This document shows positions 18,700-27,403 of a stretch of DNA of 46,397 nt, piece by piece. Origin of the DNA: Succinivibrio dextrinosolvens DSM 3072 (GTDB lineage Bacteria > Pseudomonadota > Gammaproteobacteria > Enterobacterales > Succinivibrionaceae); assembly GCF_900167015.1 (NCBI RefSeq), contig NZ_FUXX01000021.1, forward strand, positions 1 through 46,397. The letters are read 5' to 3'. Positions within the stretch are counted from its first letter, which is position 1; each line of letters starts with the position of its first letter. A program made the translations under genes and the position numbers. The notes under the pieces were generated by a model. It had not been told where the DNA came from, made no database searches, and saw nothing but the letters and a program-made list of their open reading frames with translations.

Positions 18700-20787
18700 A
18701 TGGGCAGTACAGATCTGATTATTACCGGAAAATATGGTGTATTGAACCAGCAGAAGTTATTGAATGCTACTTCAAATAACATCAATAACGTTAATACTGT
18801 TGGCTTTATCCGTAAAGAAACTCAGACTTATACTTCCTGTGTTGACTGGGGAGTAGGTGCTACCTATACCCGTCGTATTTATGACCAGTATGTTCAGCGT
18901 CAGATGTATTCTGACTGCAGTGATTACAACTACTATAAATCATATGCAGAAGGTCTGGATACAACAGACAGACTTCTTTCAGATTCAACTATGTCTGTGG
19001 CAAATGCAATGTCAGATTTCTTTGACGAGCTTTCAACTGCGGCAAGTCTTCCTACTTCTACCGCGAACCGTCAGGCTGCTATGGCAAAACTTGATATCGT
19101 GGTTAACCGTTTTCAGACCGCTAATGAAAGCATGTTTGATTCTTTAAACGATGTAAACAGCAGAGTTCATGACAGCATTACAGAAATTAACTCTCTGACT
19201 CGTTCAATAGCTAATATTAACTACGAAATTCGTTCAATGGCTCTGTCAGATAATCATGTTAATAACGAAATCTATCTGCAGATGCTGGATGAACGAGATC
19301 GTCTGACAGGTGAACTGTCAAAACTAATGAGTGTCAAGGTTGTTGAGCAGGATGATGGTACTTATGAAATCTACATGAGTACTGGTATGCTGCTTGCCAA
19401 CGGCGATTCATATGGATGTCTGACCGATAAGTTAAATGATTTTGATTCAACAAAACGACAGATTTATCTGAGCTATGAGAATACTGAGGATGCCAGTCGT
19501 AACATTGCCAATGTTCAGCTTACCATTGATTCTATTGGTGGCGCTTTAGGCGGTTACCTTAACGCATCTAAGGAAATCAGAAATACCATGAGGGAGCTGG
19601 GTAAACTTGCTGTTTCATTTGCCGATGCCCTCAATGAGCAGAATAAGGCAGGTTTTACCTTGGAAGATAAAGCTGGCGAGGCTCTTTTAAAAATTCAAAG
19701 TGTTCAGGGCGTAAGCTCAAGTAACTCTTATGGTATAACCTGTGATTTCATTGAAGGTAAAGGTGAGAATGTTGAGGCTTATGACTTTGAGCTTATTTTT
19801 GCTGGCGGTGATTATAAGGTTTATAAAAGAGGTAAGGACGATACCAGAGTTGATATAACAGATGAGTTGGATACAACTATAGATAAGACAGCAATTCCAG
19901 CGGAAATTAAGTTCAAGGATGATAAGTATGGAGTTAAATTCTCTATTAACGCGTCCATAAATACACTTTCTGCAACAACCAGAACTGTATTCTATGTCAA
20001 ACCAACTGTGTTATCAGCAAGCACTCTTTCAACTTTAATCAATAAACCGGAGGACTTTGCTTTTGCCTCTGCGGTAAGAACTAGAACCGGTGATGATAAT
20101 TATGGTAATGCTGTAATTTCTTTAACTTCCTGTACAGCAACAGGTACAGGTTACGGAGTATCTGTGGGTACAGATGGAAAACCTGTTTTTAATACAGAGG
20201 CACCTAATTTAATAAAAATTGATAAAGATGGTAATTATGTGATTTTTTATCGAGACCCTGATACAGGTGCTGAGACAGAGTTAGGTTATGCTCCTGCTTC
20301 ATGTAAAGGTGTAAATGTTTTCGCAAACGCTGTTACTGATGATGGTTTGGGAGGAACAAAAAAGTTGTACGAAGAAGGATACCCAGGTTATGAGGTTTCC
20401 ATTTCTGGTACAGTAAGGCAAAATGACACATTCACTGTTGAGATTAACACAGAAGGTCAGGCTGATAACTCAAATGCAAACGCCTTAACTTCTTTAAGAA
20501 GTGAAAAACTGACCAAAACAACTGGTTCGACTCAGACTACTACCTTAAATGAAGGCTATGCAAACCTATTGGCTTTAATTGGTTCAGCATCTAATTCAGC
20601 TAAGACAAATACCGAAGCAGCTGAGGCTAAATATGAGCAGACTGTAAAGATGTTTGAGTCAAATTCTGGTGTAAATCTTGATGAAGAAGCCACTAATCTT
20701 TTGATGTTCCAGCAGTCTTATCAGGCTTGTGCAAAGATTATTGAAGCATCACAAACCGTTTTCAATGCTTTAATTGCAGCATTCTAG
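18700..20787 (+). CDS. flgK: Flagellar hook-associated protein 1 (HAP1)
   Basis: A 695-residue structural protein that joins hook and filament, exported through the flagellar apparatus. The N-terminal D0/D1 helices (LNQQKLLNATSNNINNVNTVGF near 16-37) and the C-terminal helix (DEEATNLLMFQQSYQACAKI near 659-678) are the conserved ends of the FlgK family. The protein is considerably longer than the 553 residues of Salmonella FlgK; the extra length lies in the variable middle (about 330-600), which is probably surface-exposed. AGAGGA precedes the ATG. The gene follows flgJ by 59 nt and lies 13 nt before flgL. Confidence 0.94.
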   Translation: MGSTDLIITGKYGVLNQQKLLNATSNNINNVNTVGFIRKETQTYTSCVDWGVGATYTRRIYDQYVQRQMYSDCSDYNYYKSYAEGLDTTDRLLSDSTMSVANAMSDFFDELSTAASLPTSTANRQAAMAKLDIVVNRFQTANESMFDSLNDVNSRVHDSITEINSLTRSIANINYEIRSMALSDNHVNNEIYLQMLDERDRLTGELSKLMSVKVVEQDDGTYEIYMSTGMLLANGDSYGCLTDKLNDFDSTKRQIYLSYENTEDASRNIANVQLTIDSIGGALGGYLNASKEIRNTMRELGKLAVSFADALNEQNKAGFTLEDKAGEALLKIQSVQGVSSSNSYGITCDFIEGKGENVEAYDFELIFAGGDYKVYKRGKDDTRVDITDELDTTIDKTAIPAEIKFKDDKYGVKFSINASINTLSATTRTVFYVKPTVLSASTLSTLINKPEDFAFASAVRTRTGDDNYGNAVISLTSCTATGTGYGVSVGTDGKPVFNTEAPNLIKIDKDGNYVIFYRDPDTGAETELGYAPASCKGVNVFANAVTDDGLGGTKKLYEEGYPGYEVSISGTVRQNDTFTVEINTEGQADNSNANALTSLRSEKLTKTTGSTQTTTLNEGYANLLALIGSASNSAKTNTEAAEAKYEQTVKMFESNSGVNLDEEATNLLMFQQSYQACAKIIEASQTVFNALIAAF

Positions 20788-20800
20788 AGGAGGTATCTGT

Positions 20801-22018
20801 ATGAGAATTTCAACAACAATGCAGTATACCAACAGTCTTAGTTATATTAAAAATTCTAATTCTAAGGTAGATGAGCAGGCAACAAGATATAATTCTGGAC
20901 TGAAATTCCAGTCTGCAGGTGAAGATCCTTCAGGAATGGCTTCAAAGGTGAAGTATGAAGGTGCTATTGCGGCATATAAACAGTATATTGAAGCTGGTGG
21001 AATTGCTAATAACAGCCTTTCTGAAGAGGAAACTGCCTTATCATCAATGTGGGATACACTATCAAGCGTACATACAAGACTGCAGCAGTGTGTGAATGGT
21101 TCTAATGACGAATCAAGTTTGAAAGCCCTTTCTGCAGAAATTGCCCAGTTAAGAGATCACCTGTTTGATCTGATGAATACTCAGAATACAGAGGGGGAAT
21201 ATATTTTCTCTGGCGCAAATAGTAGTGTTGCCACCTATACACTGACATCTGAAGGACATTACAAATGTCAGGCTGATGGTTCAAGCAGAGGTGTGGTTGT
21301 TGCACCAAGTGTAAATGTACAGGTATCTGATTCTGGACTGGATATTTTTGAAAATTGTAAAACAGCATATACCATTAACGCTACTGGTACTAATCTAGAA
21401 CGAGCTGAAGTTAAGACATACGGTACTTTCAATGAGTTATTTGAGACATATTACAAACCTGCAGGATCTGTAGCCGAGAATACTCTGACAATAAATCTTG
21501 ACGGTAATGGAAAATTTACTTTATTAGATCCAAATGGAAATACTATTGATTCAGGAGAAGTAGATACATCAACAAGTATCAATAAGATTACTGTTAAAGG
21601 AATGGAGTTCACAATCTCAAATCCAAATTCAAATGAATCTATCTCCATCCAGCTAGAAAAACCTACTACGAAAAATATGCTGAATATCCTGACAGAAATT
21701 GCTTCTGTTATTAACGATGAGTCTGTATCAAATGTTGATAAGATTGCAGCAATAACAAAATGTCAGGTTGATGTTGAGATAGCTCTTTCTCATTATGATT
21801 CATATCGTGGTCAGATTGGTGCGAGACAGAATGCAATCACTAATGTATTAAATGCAAACGAGTCATTATCTGCCATTAAGGTGGAATCAAAGGCAAATGT
21901 ATCAGAAGTTGATGCCTTTGATGCTGCTTCTGAACTTATCAGAGCTCAGAACCAGCTGACAGTTTCAAGACAGATTTACAGTATGTTGAATAAACAATCA
22001 CTATTCGATTTTATATAA
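20801..22018 (+). CDS. flgL: Flagellar hook-associated protein 3 (HAP3)
   Basis: A 405-residue flagellin-like junction protein between FlgK and the filament. The N-terminal coiled-coil region has the flagellin-type RYNSGLKFQSAGEDPSGMA (residues 24-42). The C-terminal helix includes FDAASELIRAQNQLTVSRQIY. The start is fixed by a perfect GAGGAGG at 20787-20793, which overlaps the flgK stop. An upstream in-frame codon at 20774 lies inside flgK and is rejected. It is the third gene of the sigma-54 operon. Confidence 0.94.
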   Translation: MRISTTMQYTNSLSYIKNSNSKVDEQATRYNSGLKFQSAGEDPSGMASKVKYEGAIAAYKQYIEAGGIANNSLSEEETALSSMWDTLSSVHTRLQQCVNGSNDESSLKALSAEIAQLRDHLFDLMNTQNTEGEYIFSGANSSVATYTLTSEGHYKCQADGSSRGVVVAPSVNVQVSDSGLDIFENCKTAYTINATGTNLERAEVKTYGTFNELFETYYKPAGSVAENTLTINLDGNGKFTLLDPNGNTIDSGEVDTSTSINKITVKGMEFTISNPNSNESISIQLEKPTTKNMLNILTEIASVINDESVSNVDKIAAITKCQVDVEIALSHYDSYRGQIGARQNAITNVLNANESLSAIKVESKANVSEVDAFDAASELIRAQNQLTVSRQIYSMLNKQSLFDFI

Positions 22019-22038
22019 CATAGAGATGAGGTGAAAAA

Positions 22039-22326
22039 ATGATTAAGTTAAATAATATTTCAAATGTTGTGAATAATATTCCATCTAACCATCAGGGCAA
22101 CAACAAGATTAGTGAAAAGGCAGCAGATTCTGTTGCTAAAAATGAGTCTTCAACTGTGGTGAATTTACAGTCAAACCTGAACAGGTTAAGTGAGAAGAAC
22201 AATATTGTAGTAAATTCAGCTAACGCCAAGAATATAGCAGCAGATATCGCATCACTGCTAAGTAAGTCAGATGGCAAAGTTCAGGCAAATATAAGCCCTT
22301 TTGATGCAGCCAGTCTTTTATCTTAA
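22039..22326 (+). CDS. Small asparagine/serine-rich protein of the flagellar operon, unassigned
   Basis: A 95-residue protein with no signal peptide, no cysteine and no hydrophobic segment. It is rich in N, S, A and K. The first 45 residues look unstructured. The last 45 are predicted helical (SANAKNIAADIASLLS, then QANISPFDAASLLS). The tail recalls two different flagellar families. FlgM anti-sigma factors have a similar A-K-x-x-x-I-A-x-x-I layout, and flagellin ends carry QAN-x-x-P-x4-SLL. Neither match is decisive. A good GAGGTG precedes the ATG; the gene follows flgL by 20 nt and ends at a strong terminator, so it is cotranscribed with flgJKL. Confidence 0.75.
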   Translation: MIKLNNISNVVNNIPSNHQGNNKISEKAADSVAKNESSTVVNLQSNLNRLSEKNNIVVNSANAKNIAADIASLLSKSDGKVQANISPFDAASLLS

Positions 22327-22332
22327 ATAATT

Positions 22333-22384
22333 AAAATAGTATCGGTCTCCTCTCTCTATCCTCTTAACCGATACTATTTTTATT
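22333..22384 (+). terminator. Strong terminator of the flgJKL operon
   Basis: A perfect 14-bp stem (22333-22346 with 22367-22380) carries a 20-nt pyrimidine-rich loop containing CTCCTCTCTC. T-rich tails on both sides allow bidirectional use. Confidence 0.9.
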
Positions 22385-22443
22385 TAAAAATCAATAAGTA
22401 ATAATTATTTACTTTATTTTTAATATTTTCTTTAAATTTTTTC

Positions 22444-22471
22444 TAAAGTTCTTAATTAAATTGTCCGATAA
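22444..22471 (+). promoter_or_regulatory. Sigma-28 (FliA) promoter of flaG
   Basis: TAAAGTT starts at 22444 and TCCGATAA lies at 22464-22471, with 16 nt after TAAA. This is close to the consensus TAAA-N15-GCCGATAA. A small hairpin, AGGAG/CTCCT (22504-22520), lies in the leader. Confidence 0.85.
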
Positions 22472-22542
22472 ATTATACAAATGGAAAAGTAATTGTACTT
22501 TTCAGGAGAGAGTGACTCCTCAAAATAGAGGGGGGATAAAAA

Positions 22543-23058
22543 ATGAGCGATATAAGTATTAAAGATGCCATTTCCTCATTGTTCGGTGTATCAAGATCTA
22601 TATTCAGGGATCAGGATAAATCAATTCCGACAGAGGAAGAAAAAAAGGTTTTAAATACAGAAGAGACAAAAGACGGGAAAGAAAAATCTGCTCGTGTTTC
22701 TTCTCTAGGTGATGAGGAAAGTAAGTCTTCACAGACCCTTAGCGAGCGAAGCAAAGAGAAGGTTGAAGAAGATAAAGAAATTTCCAAGGCATTACAGGAG
22801 CGCAATGAGGAATTGGCTCAGGAGCGTATGTACGCACTGAACCAGCAGAACATTGGTCTGTCTTTCTCATTTGACGATTCTGATAACACCTTGGTTAAGG
22901 TTACTGACATGAACACTAAGAAGCTTGTGCGTCAGATCCCTTCTGAAGAATTTTTAGAGTTTGCAGAGAAACTGGATAAGATGCTGGAAGAAAACCAGAA
23001 AGCTATGACCTTAAATAAAGAAGAGATTAAAGGATTACTTCTGGACGATAAAGCATAG
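22543..23058 (+). CDS. flaG: FlaG-family flagellar protein
   Basis: A 171-residue protein. The conserved FlaG domain lies at about 95-155 (IGLSFSFDDSDNTLVKVTD, then KKLVRQIPSEEFLEFAEKL). The preceding 90 residues are strongly charged, rich in E, K and S, and probably disordered, making it longer than typical FlaG (about 120-145). FlaG is associated with filament length and lies next to flagellin and cap genes in polar-flagellate bacteria. Here fliD and fliC are not adjacent. A sigma-28 promoter and a G-rich ribosome site precede the gene. Confidence 0.88.
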   Translation: MSDISIKDAISSLFGVSRSIFRDQDKSIPTEEEKKVLNTEETKDGKEKSARVSSLGDEESKSSQTLSERSKEKVEEDKEISKALQERNEELAQERMYALNQQNIGLSFSFDDSDNTLVKVTDMNTKKLVRQIPSEEFLEFAEKLDKMLEENQKAMTLNKEEIKGLLLDDKA

Positions 23059-23087
23059 TTCATTTTATCCTCTCTCTCCACTGATAG

Positions 23088-23114
23088 AACCGCTATAATA
23101 TGGCGGTTTTATTT
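23088..23114 (+). terminator. Terminator of flaG
   Basis: The stem AACCGC/GCGGTT (23088-23093, 23103-23108) is followed by TTATTTT. TCCTCTCTCTCC lies just upstream. Confidence 0.8.
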
Positions 23115-23141
23115 TGCCTGAATTTTATTTAATTTTTCTCT

Positions 23142-23167
23142 TAAAGAAAAACAGATTCAGCCGATAA
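23142..23167 (+). promoter_or_regulatory. Sigma-28 (FliA) promoter of fliS
   Basis: TAAA (23142-23145), 14 nt, then a perfect GCCGATAA (23160-23167). The fliS ATG lies about 50 nt downstream. Confidence 0.87.
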
Positions 23168-23216
23168 TAAAGTATAAATATAATGCTTTAAGATTATAAA
23201 AAACGCAGGAGCTAAT

Positions 23217-23633
23217 ATGTACGGACGTAATTTAAAAGCCTATAAAAAAACAAATATAGAGGCCGAATTAGCAGTTGCAGATCCTCACAGAATTATCCAG
23301 ATGCTTTACGAAGGCCTTCTAGAAAGACTATCTCAGGCAAAAGGTGCTGTCTTAAGAAATGACTTTGCTTATAAAGCAGACAGAATAGCCAAGGCTCAGG
23401 GTATTATTTATGGTCTTGAGAATTCACTGGATCGAAAAGCAGATCCTGCTTTGTACGATAGAATGCTTGCTTTATATGAGTATATGCGAGACCGTTTAAC
23501 TACAGCTTCTATTTCTTTAGAAACAGCTCCAATTGATGAATGTATAAATCTACTGCTTCCTATTAAACAGGCCTGGGATAAGATTCCGAATGACATTAAG
23601 GAAGAGGTAAACTCTCAGCTTGTGAACAAGTAA
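23217..23633 (+). CDS. fliS: Flagellin export chaperone
   Basis: A 138-residue helical cytosolic chaperone that keeps flagellin unfolded for export. Typical FliS stretches are the N-terminal YKKTNIEAELAVADPHRII with MLYEGLLERL, then GLENSLDRK and a C-terminal NLLLPIKQAWDKI. AGGAG precedes the ATG. It stands alone behind its own sigma-28 promoter, not in the common fliD-fliS-fliT order. Its client flagellin gene is not in the window. Confidence 0.93.
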   Translation: MYGRNLKAYKKTNIEAELAVADPHRIIQMLYEGLLERLSQAKGAVLRNDFAYKADRIAKAQGIIYGLENSLDRKADPALYDRMLALYEYMRDRLTTASISLETAPIDECINLLLPIKQAWDKIPNDIKEEVNSQLVNK

Positions 23634-23642
23634 ACACAGAGG

Positions 23643-23675
23643 AGTTACTTCCGTTTTTGGGGTAACTACTTTTTA
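23643..23675 (+). terminator. Terminator of fliS
   Basis: The stem AGTTAC/GTAACT (23643-23648, 23662-23667) is followed by ACTTTTTATT. Confidence 0.65.
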
Positions 23676-23684
23676 TTAGGTACT

Positions 23685-23714
23685 AAAAAAGGGGCAAAAT
23701 ATTTTGCCCCTTTT
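23685..23714 (-). terminator. Terminator of pyk, bidirectional
   Basis: Perfect 13-bp arms (23687-23699 with 23702-23714, core GGGGC/GCCCC) have T-rich flanks on both strands. It lies between the convergent fliS and pyk. Confidence 0.9.
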
Positions 23715-23736
23715 CTCTATCTGATAAGCTAGATTA

Positions 23737-25155
23737 TTAGATAGTCTGAACTGACATGGTGTTGGTGATTCCTGATGGAACTAGAGCACCGTTAACCATG
23801 ATAATCTTGTCACCAGCTTTAGCTAAACCTAACTCTAAAGCTAACTTCTTACCTAGCTTGAAGAATTCGTCGGTTGAGTTGATTCTATCAACAATCTTAG
23901 GTAGAACACCACGAGTTAAGCATAGCTGACGTGCAGCCTTGTAGTTAGGAGTTAATGCAAGAATTACAGCATTAGGGTTGAACTTACGGATTGCACGAGC
24001 TGAGTTACCGTGCTCAGTTGCAACAACGATAACTGGAGCATTTAAGCTCTCTGAAGCCTCAACAGCTGCTAAACATGCTGAATCAGTTACGGTTGGAGAA
24101 GCCTCTACATAACGGTAAACTTCATCAGCATACTCTTCGCAGTATGAATCGGTTCTCTCACAGATGGTGTTCATGGTTCTTACAGCCTCACGTGGGTACT
24201 TACCCTTAGCTGACTCACCTGATAGCATAACTGCATCAGTACCATCTAGAATAGCATTGGTTACGTCACCAGCTTCTGCACGGGTTGGACGTGGATTCTT
24301 GATCATAGAATCTAACATCTGAGTTGCAGTGATTACTGGCTTACCAACTTCGTTACAACGCTTGATGATGTGCTTCTGAGCGAAGATAACTTCCTGAGCA
24401 GGAATCTCAACACCCATATCACCACGAGCAACCATGATACCGTCAGCTGTAGCTAGAATATCTTCGAAGTTGTCTAAACCTTCCTGGTTCTCGATCTTGC
24501 AGATGATCTTGATCTCGTTACCACCGTTAGCATCTAGGAAGTTACGGATATCTAGAACGTCTTCCTTAGTTCTGGTGAATGAAGCTGCGATGAAATCAAC
24601 ATCTCTCTTGATACCGAATAATAGGTCACCCTTATCTTTCTCTGATAAGAATGGCATAGAAATGTGGGTATTAGGTAGGTTTACACCCTTGTGCTCACCT
24701 AGAAGACCGTTGTTCTGAACTTCACACTCAACGTCATTACCGTTGATTGCAGTAACGGTTAAACCGATTAGACCGTCGTCTAAAAGAACAGTTGAACCAA
24801 CTTTTAGGTCCTTAGCTAGGTCAGGGTAGGTTACACCAACTTTAGTCTTGTTACCAACGAAAGAAGCATCTGAAGTAAGAGTAATCTTATCACCAGTTGT
24901 TAACTCTACATCTTCACCGTTTTCTAAGTCACAGGTTCTGATTTCTGGGCCCTTAGTATCTAAAAGAACAGCGAATACTTTACCTGTCTCTTCCATGATA
25001 GCGTTGATGTTGGTAATACGTCCACCGTGCTCCTCAAAGTCACCATGAGAGAAGTTTAAACGCATTACGTTCATGCCAGAATTTAATAAGGTTTCCATTA
25101 CTTCGCGTTTCTCGGATTTTGGTCCGATAGTGCATACCATTTTAGTTTTTTTCAT
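23737..25155 (-). CDS. pyk: Pyruvate kinase
   Basis: A 472-residue glycolytic enzyme (PEP + ADP to pyruvate + ATP) close in length to E. coli PykF (470). Visible marks are [10 protein letters not shown] at the N-terminus, the substrate-binding [17 protein letters not shown], the catalytic-lysine stretch [25 protein letters not shown] and [13 protein letters not shown]. The start is chosen by family length, with GGGAG upstream. An ATG 26 codons further up, at 25233, is in frame and has its own AGAGG, so a longer product cannot be excluded. It is probably catabolite-controlled: a near-perfect CRP site lies far upstream. Confidence 0.95.
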   Translation of the reverse strand: MKKTKMVCTIGPKSEKREVMETLLNSGMNVMRLNFSHGDFEEHGGRITNINAIMEETGKVFAVLLDTKGPEIRTCDLENGEDVELTTGDKITLTSDASFVGNKTKVGVTYPDLAKDLKVGSTVLLDDGLIGLTVTAINGNDVECEVQNNGLLGEHKGVNLPNTHISMPFLSEKDKGDLLFGIKRDVDFIAASFTRTKEDVLDIRNFLDANGGNEIKIICKIENQEGLDNFEDILATADGIMVARGDMGVEIPAQEVIFAQKHIIKRCNEVGKPVITATQMLDSMIKNPRPTRAEAGDVTNAILDGTDAVMLSGESAKGKYPREAVRTMNTICERTDSYCEEYADEVYRYVEASPTVTDSACLAAVEASESLNAPVIVVATEHGNSARAIRKFNPNAVILALTPNYKAARQLCLTRGVLPKIVDRINSTDEFFKLGKKLALELGLAKAGDKIIMVNGALVPSGITNTMSVQTI

Positions 25156-25546
25156 TTTCAGGCTCCCAAACGGAGTTAACAAGATTAATTCAAAATGTGT
25201 AGAACTATTTCTATTAAATTCAGTGAAGAACATAGAAATTTCCTCTTTATCATTATTAATGATTTTGAGGCTTTAACGTATGGACAGTTCTTGTGCCCTA
25301 CAAATTCACTTACCAAGTACTTCTGAAATAATTTTCTAAGCGTACCGGTTATTTCTATAACACGTCATTGCTAAAACCGAGTCATGATTGACAGTCGTTC
25401 CTAGCAGGGTAATATCAGACATGTTATATCGCTTATAACATTATAGTTATCATTTTTTTGAGAGGATCTTTACTGAGGTCTTATATGATTAAAACCCTAG
25501 TATAAATAATGCTTTCCCCTAAAAAATTTAGCTGAATTATAACAGA

Positions 25547-25591
25547 ATTAAAAATTATGAAAAGAGAAAAAAGTGTGATTACGATCACATA
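25547..25591 (-). promoter_or_regulatory. CRP-type site and candidate -10 of pyk
   Basis: TGTGA-TTACGA-TCACA (25574-25589) is a full match to both CRP half-sites. On the minus strand TTTAAT at 25552-25547 could serve as -10, placing the CRP site near -41.5 (class II). The -10 choice is inference; the site itself is directly seen. Confidence 0.7.
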
Positions 25592-25625
25592 TAAATATAA
25601 AGTGATACTTATTAAAGTCAATCAT

Positions 25626-25639
25626 TTGATTTTTATTAA
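25626..25639 (-). promoter_or_regulatory. FNR-like box upstream of pyk
   Basis: TTGAT-TTTT-ATTAA differs at one position from the FNR consensus TTGAT-N4-ATCAA. AT-rich surroundings make a chance match possible. Confidence 0.35.
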
Positions 25640-25753
25640 AAAGTATTATAAATCAAAGGATAAGATCTTATATTTTCTTTAAATTTACTTAATTAACCTT
25701 CTTAATAAAGTTTACCTGGATTATATGTATAATGTTAGTTTTAAAAATATATG

Positions 25754-25789
25754 GAAATAAAAAAAAACCGAGCTTTATGCTCGGTTTTT
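25754..25789 (-). terminator. Terminator of the frd operon
   Basis: An 11-bp stem (AAAAACCGAGC at 25763-25773 with GCTCGGTTTTT at 25779-25789) has a 5-nt loop and a long T run on the minus strand. Confidence 0.92.
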
Positions 25790-25806
25790 AGTTAATTTAT
25801 TCTTTT

Positions 25807-26184
25807 TTAGAAGAATTTTACATACATTAACAGCTGTAATCCAAGTGAAATGAATGAAATAGCAGCTGCTGAACCATAAGCGATGTACCAGGTTAACTTA
25901 GAGTGAATACCGAAGTCATGGCTTGAGTGGTGCATTCTGTGTAAAGCATAGAAGCTTAATAGGAATACGATACCAAATACAACTAAGCTTAGGAACCAGT
26001 TAGAGAAAATGCTTGCAACCTGGCCTAGGTTTAGAACACCATGCTGTAAATCACCTGAGGTTAAACCAGCAGCGATTAGGATAACTGTAATTGCAGGTAA
26101 CACCATTGAAGCAACCATACCGCCAGCACCGAACATTAACCAGTACATTGGCTCATCAGAACGAGTTGGAAGAAATTGACGCAT
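25807..26184 (-). CDS. frdD: Fumarate reductase membrane anchor subunit D
   Basis: A 125-residue inner-membrane protein with three hydrophobic segments. It starts MRQFLPTRSDEPMYWLMFGAGG, the family N-terminus, and keeps an HRMHHSSHDFGIH loop between segments 2 and 3. With FrdC it anchors the catalytic dimer and forms the menaquinol site. GGAG precedes the ATG. It is the last gene of frdABCD and lies 12 nt after frdC. Confidence 0.93.
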   Translation of the reverse strand: MRQFLPTRSDEPMYWLMFGAGGMVASMVLPAITVILIAAGLTSGDLQHGVLNLGQVASIFSNWFLSLVVFGIVFLLSFYALHRMHHSSHDFGIHSKLTWYIAYGSAAAISFISLGLQLLMYVKFF

Positions 26185-26196
26185 TTGTAATTCTCC

Positions 26197-26649
26197 TTAT
26201 ACGGTTAAAAATGCTACGCCAAGAATAACTACAGTTGCACCAGCGAATGCTGCGTATAGTGAAGCTGTAATAATCCATCTTGGTAGTAATTCGGTTGAAT
26301 TTTTGTTCATGAATATACGAACAAATGGTGGCATTAGAGCGAACCATGTAATTGCGTGGTATAGCTGAGATACTAAAACAATTACGTTTAAGGCAATAAT
26401 AACTGGATTGCCTAAGAAGCTCTGTAAGTACCATGCGTAAGGAGCAATACCTGATAGAGTAGGGATTGGTCCAATGTCACATAGTGCCAGCATAAAGATA
26501 CCGAAAACAATCTCTAAAACAGCAAATAAAGCTAAGACTGCAGTACCTTCACGAATCATGTATTTTGTGTAGAATGAATTTTCTAACCACCAGGTCATTT
26601 TATTGACTGGAGGATTATATGGTTTGCGGAATGACTTAACTTCGCTCAT
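26197..26649 (-). CDS. frdC: Fumarate reductase membrane anchor subunit C
   Basis: A 150-residue inner-membrane protein with three transmembrane segments, starting at about residues 35, 80 and 125. The N-terminal KPYNPPVNKMTWWLEN and the REGT stretch (33-36), whose glutamate takes part in the quinol site of E. coli FrdC, are kept. Its Shine-Dalgarno (GGAG) lies in the end of frdB, one nucleotide before the gene, so the two are translationally coupled. Confidence 0.93.
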   Translation of the reverse strand: MSEVKSFRKPYNPPVNKMTWWLENSFYTKYMIREGTAVLALFAVLEIVFGIFMLALCDIGPIPTLSGIAPYAWYLQSFLGNPVIIALNVIVLVSQLYHAITWFALMPPFVRIFMNKNSTELLPRWIITASLYAAFAGATVVILGVAFLTV

Positions 26650-26650
26650 T

Positions 26651-27403
26651 TTAATGCTCCGGTTTGATCATGTTAAATACGTAATCAGTTGCACTCATCT
26701 TCTTGCCTAACTGAATTGCTGAAGATGGATCAACATGCTTAGGACAAACTTCTGAGCAGTAACCAACGAATGTACAGCCCCATGCACCTTCCTCTGAATT
26801 TAGGAATGGAGCACGTAACTTAGCACCAGCGTCTCTGTTATCAGTATTGTAACGATATAGAAGAGTTAATGCTGCAGGACCGATAAACTTAGGATTTAGC
26901 TTATACTGAGGGCAAGCTGCATAACAACAACCGCAGTTAATACACTGAGCGAACTGTAAGTAAGCTTCCATCTGCATAGGAGTCTGCTTGAAGTTCTTGT
27001 TCAGAGGCATATTTGCATTCTTAGCATCAGGAATGATGTAAGGCTTGATACGCTCGATCTTCTCGATCAGGTCTGACAGATCAACAACAAGATCTCTTTC
27101 GATTGGGAAGTTTGCTAGTGGCTCAATCTTCATGTCCTTGCCTTCATAATCACGAAGGAAGGTCTTACATGCAAGGTGAGGAACACCATTAACCATCATA
27201 CCGCATGAACCGCAAACAGCCATACGACATGACCAACGGAATGATAAACTTGGTTCGAAGTTATCTTTGATATAGAAAAGAGCTTCTAGAACTGATGTAT
27301 CCTTGTGGTAAGGAACGTCAAAAGTCTGCTCCCAAGGCTCTTTGTCCTGTTCTGGACGATAACGTAGAACAGTTACTTTCATAGTCTTCTGAGTAGCTTC
27401 CAT
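26651..27403 (-). CDS. frdB: Fumarate reductase iron-sulfur subunit B
   Basis: A 250-residue electron-transfer subunit between the quinol site and FrdA. The N-terminal ferredoxin domain holds the 2Fe-2S ligands C59, C64, C67 and C79. The C-terminal domain has [12 protein letters not shown] (C154, C157, C160, C164) and [12 protein letters not shown] (C210, C216, C220) for the 4Fe-4S and 3Fe-4S centres. The ATG shares one base with the frdA stop (TAATG). Confidence 0.96.
   Translation of the reverse strand: MEATQKTMKVTVLRYRPEQDKEPWEQTFDVPYHKDTSVLEALFYIKDNFEPSLSFRWSCRMAVCGSCGMMVNGVPHLACKTFLRDYEGKDMKIEPLANFPIERDLVVDLSDLIEKIERIKPYIIPDAKNANMPLNKNFKQTPMQMEAYLQFAQCINCGCCYAACPQYKLNPKFIGPAALTLLYRYNTDNRDAGAKLRAPFLNSEEGAWGCTFVGYCSEVCPKHVDPSSAIQLGKKMSATDYVFNMIKPEH

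Larger units (their letters stand above)
25234..25762 (-). other. Long pyk upstream region, no gene seen
   Basis: About 530 bp lie between the frd terminator and the pyk start. It holds the CRP-type and FNR-like sites described separately and otherwise AT-rich DNA. If transcription starts near 25540, pyk has an unusually long leader of roughly 300-385 nt. Confidence 0.5.
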
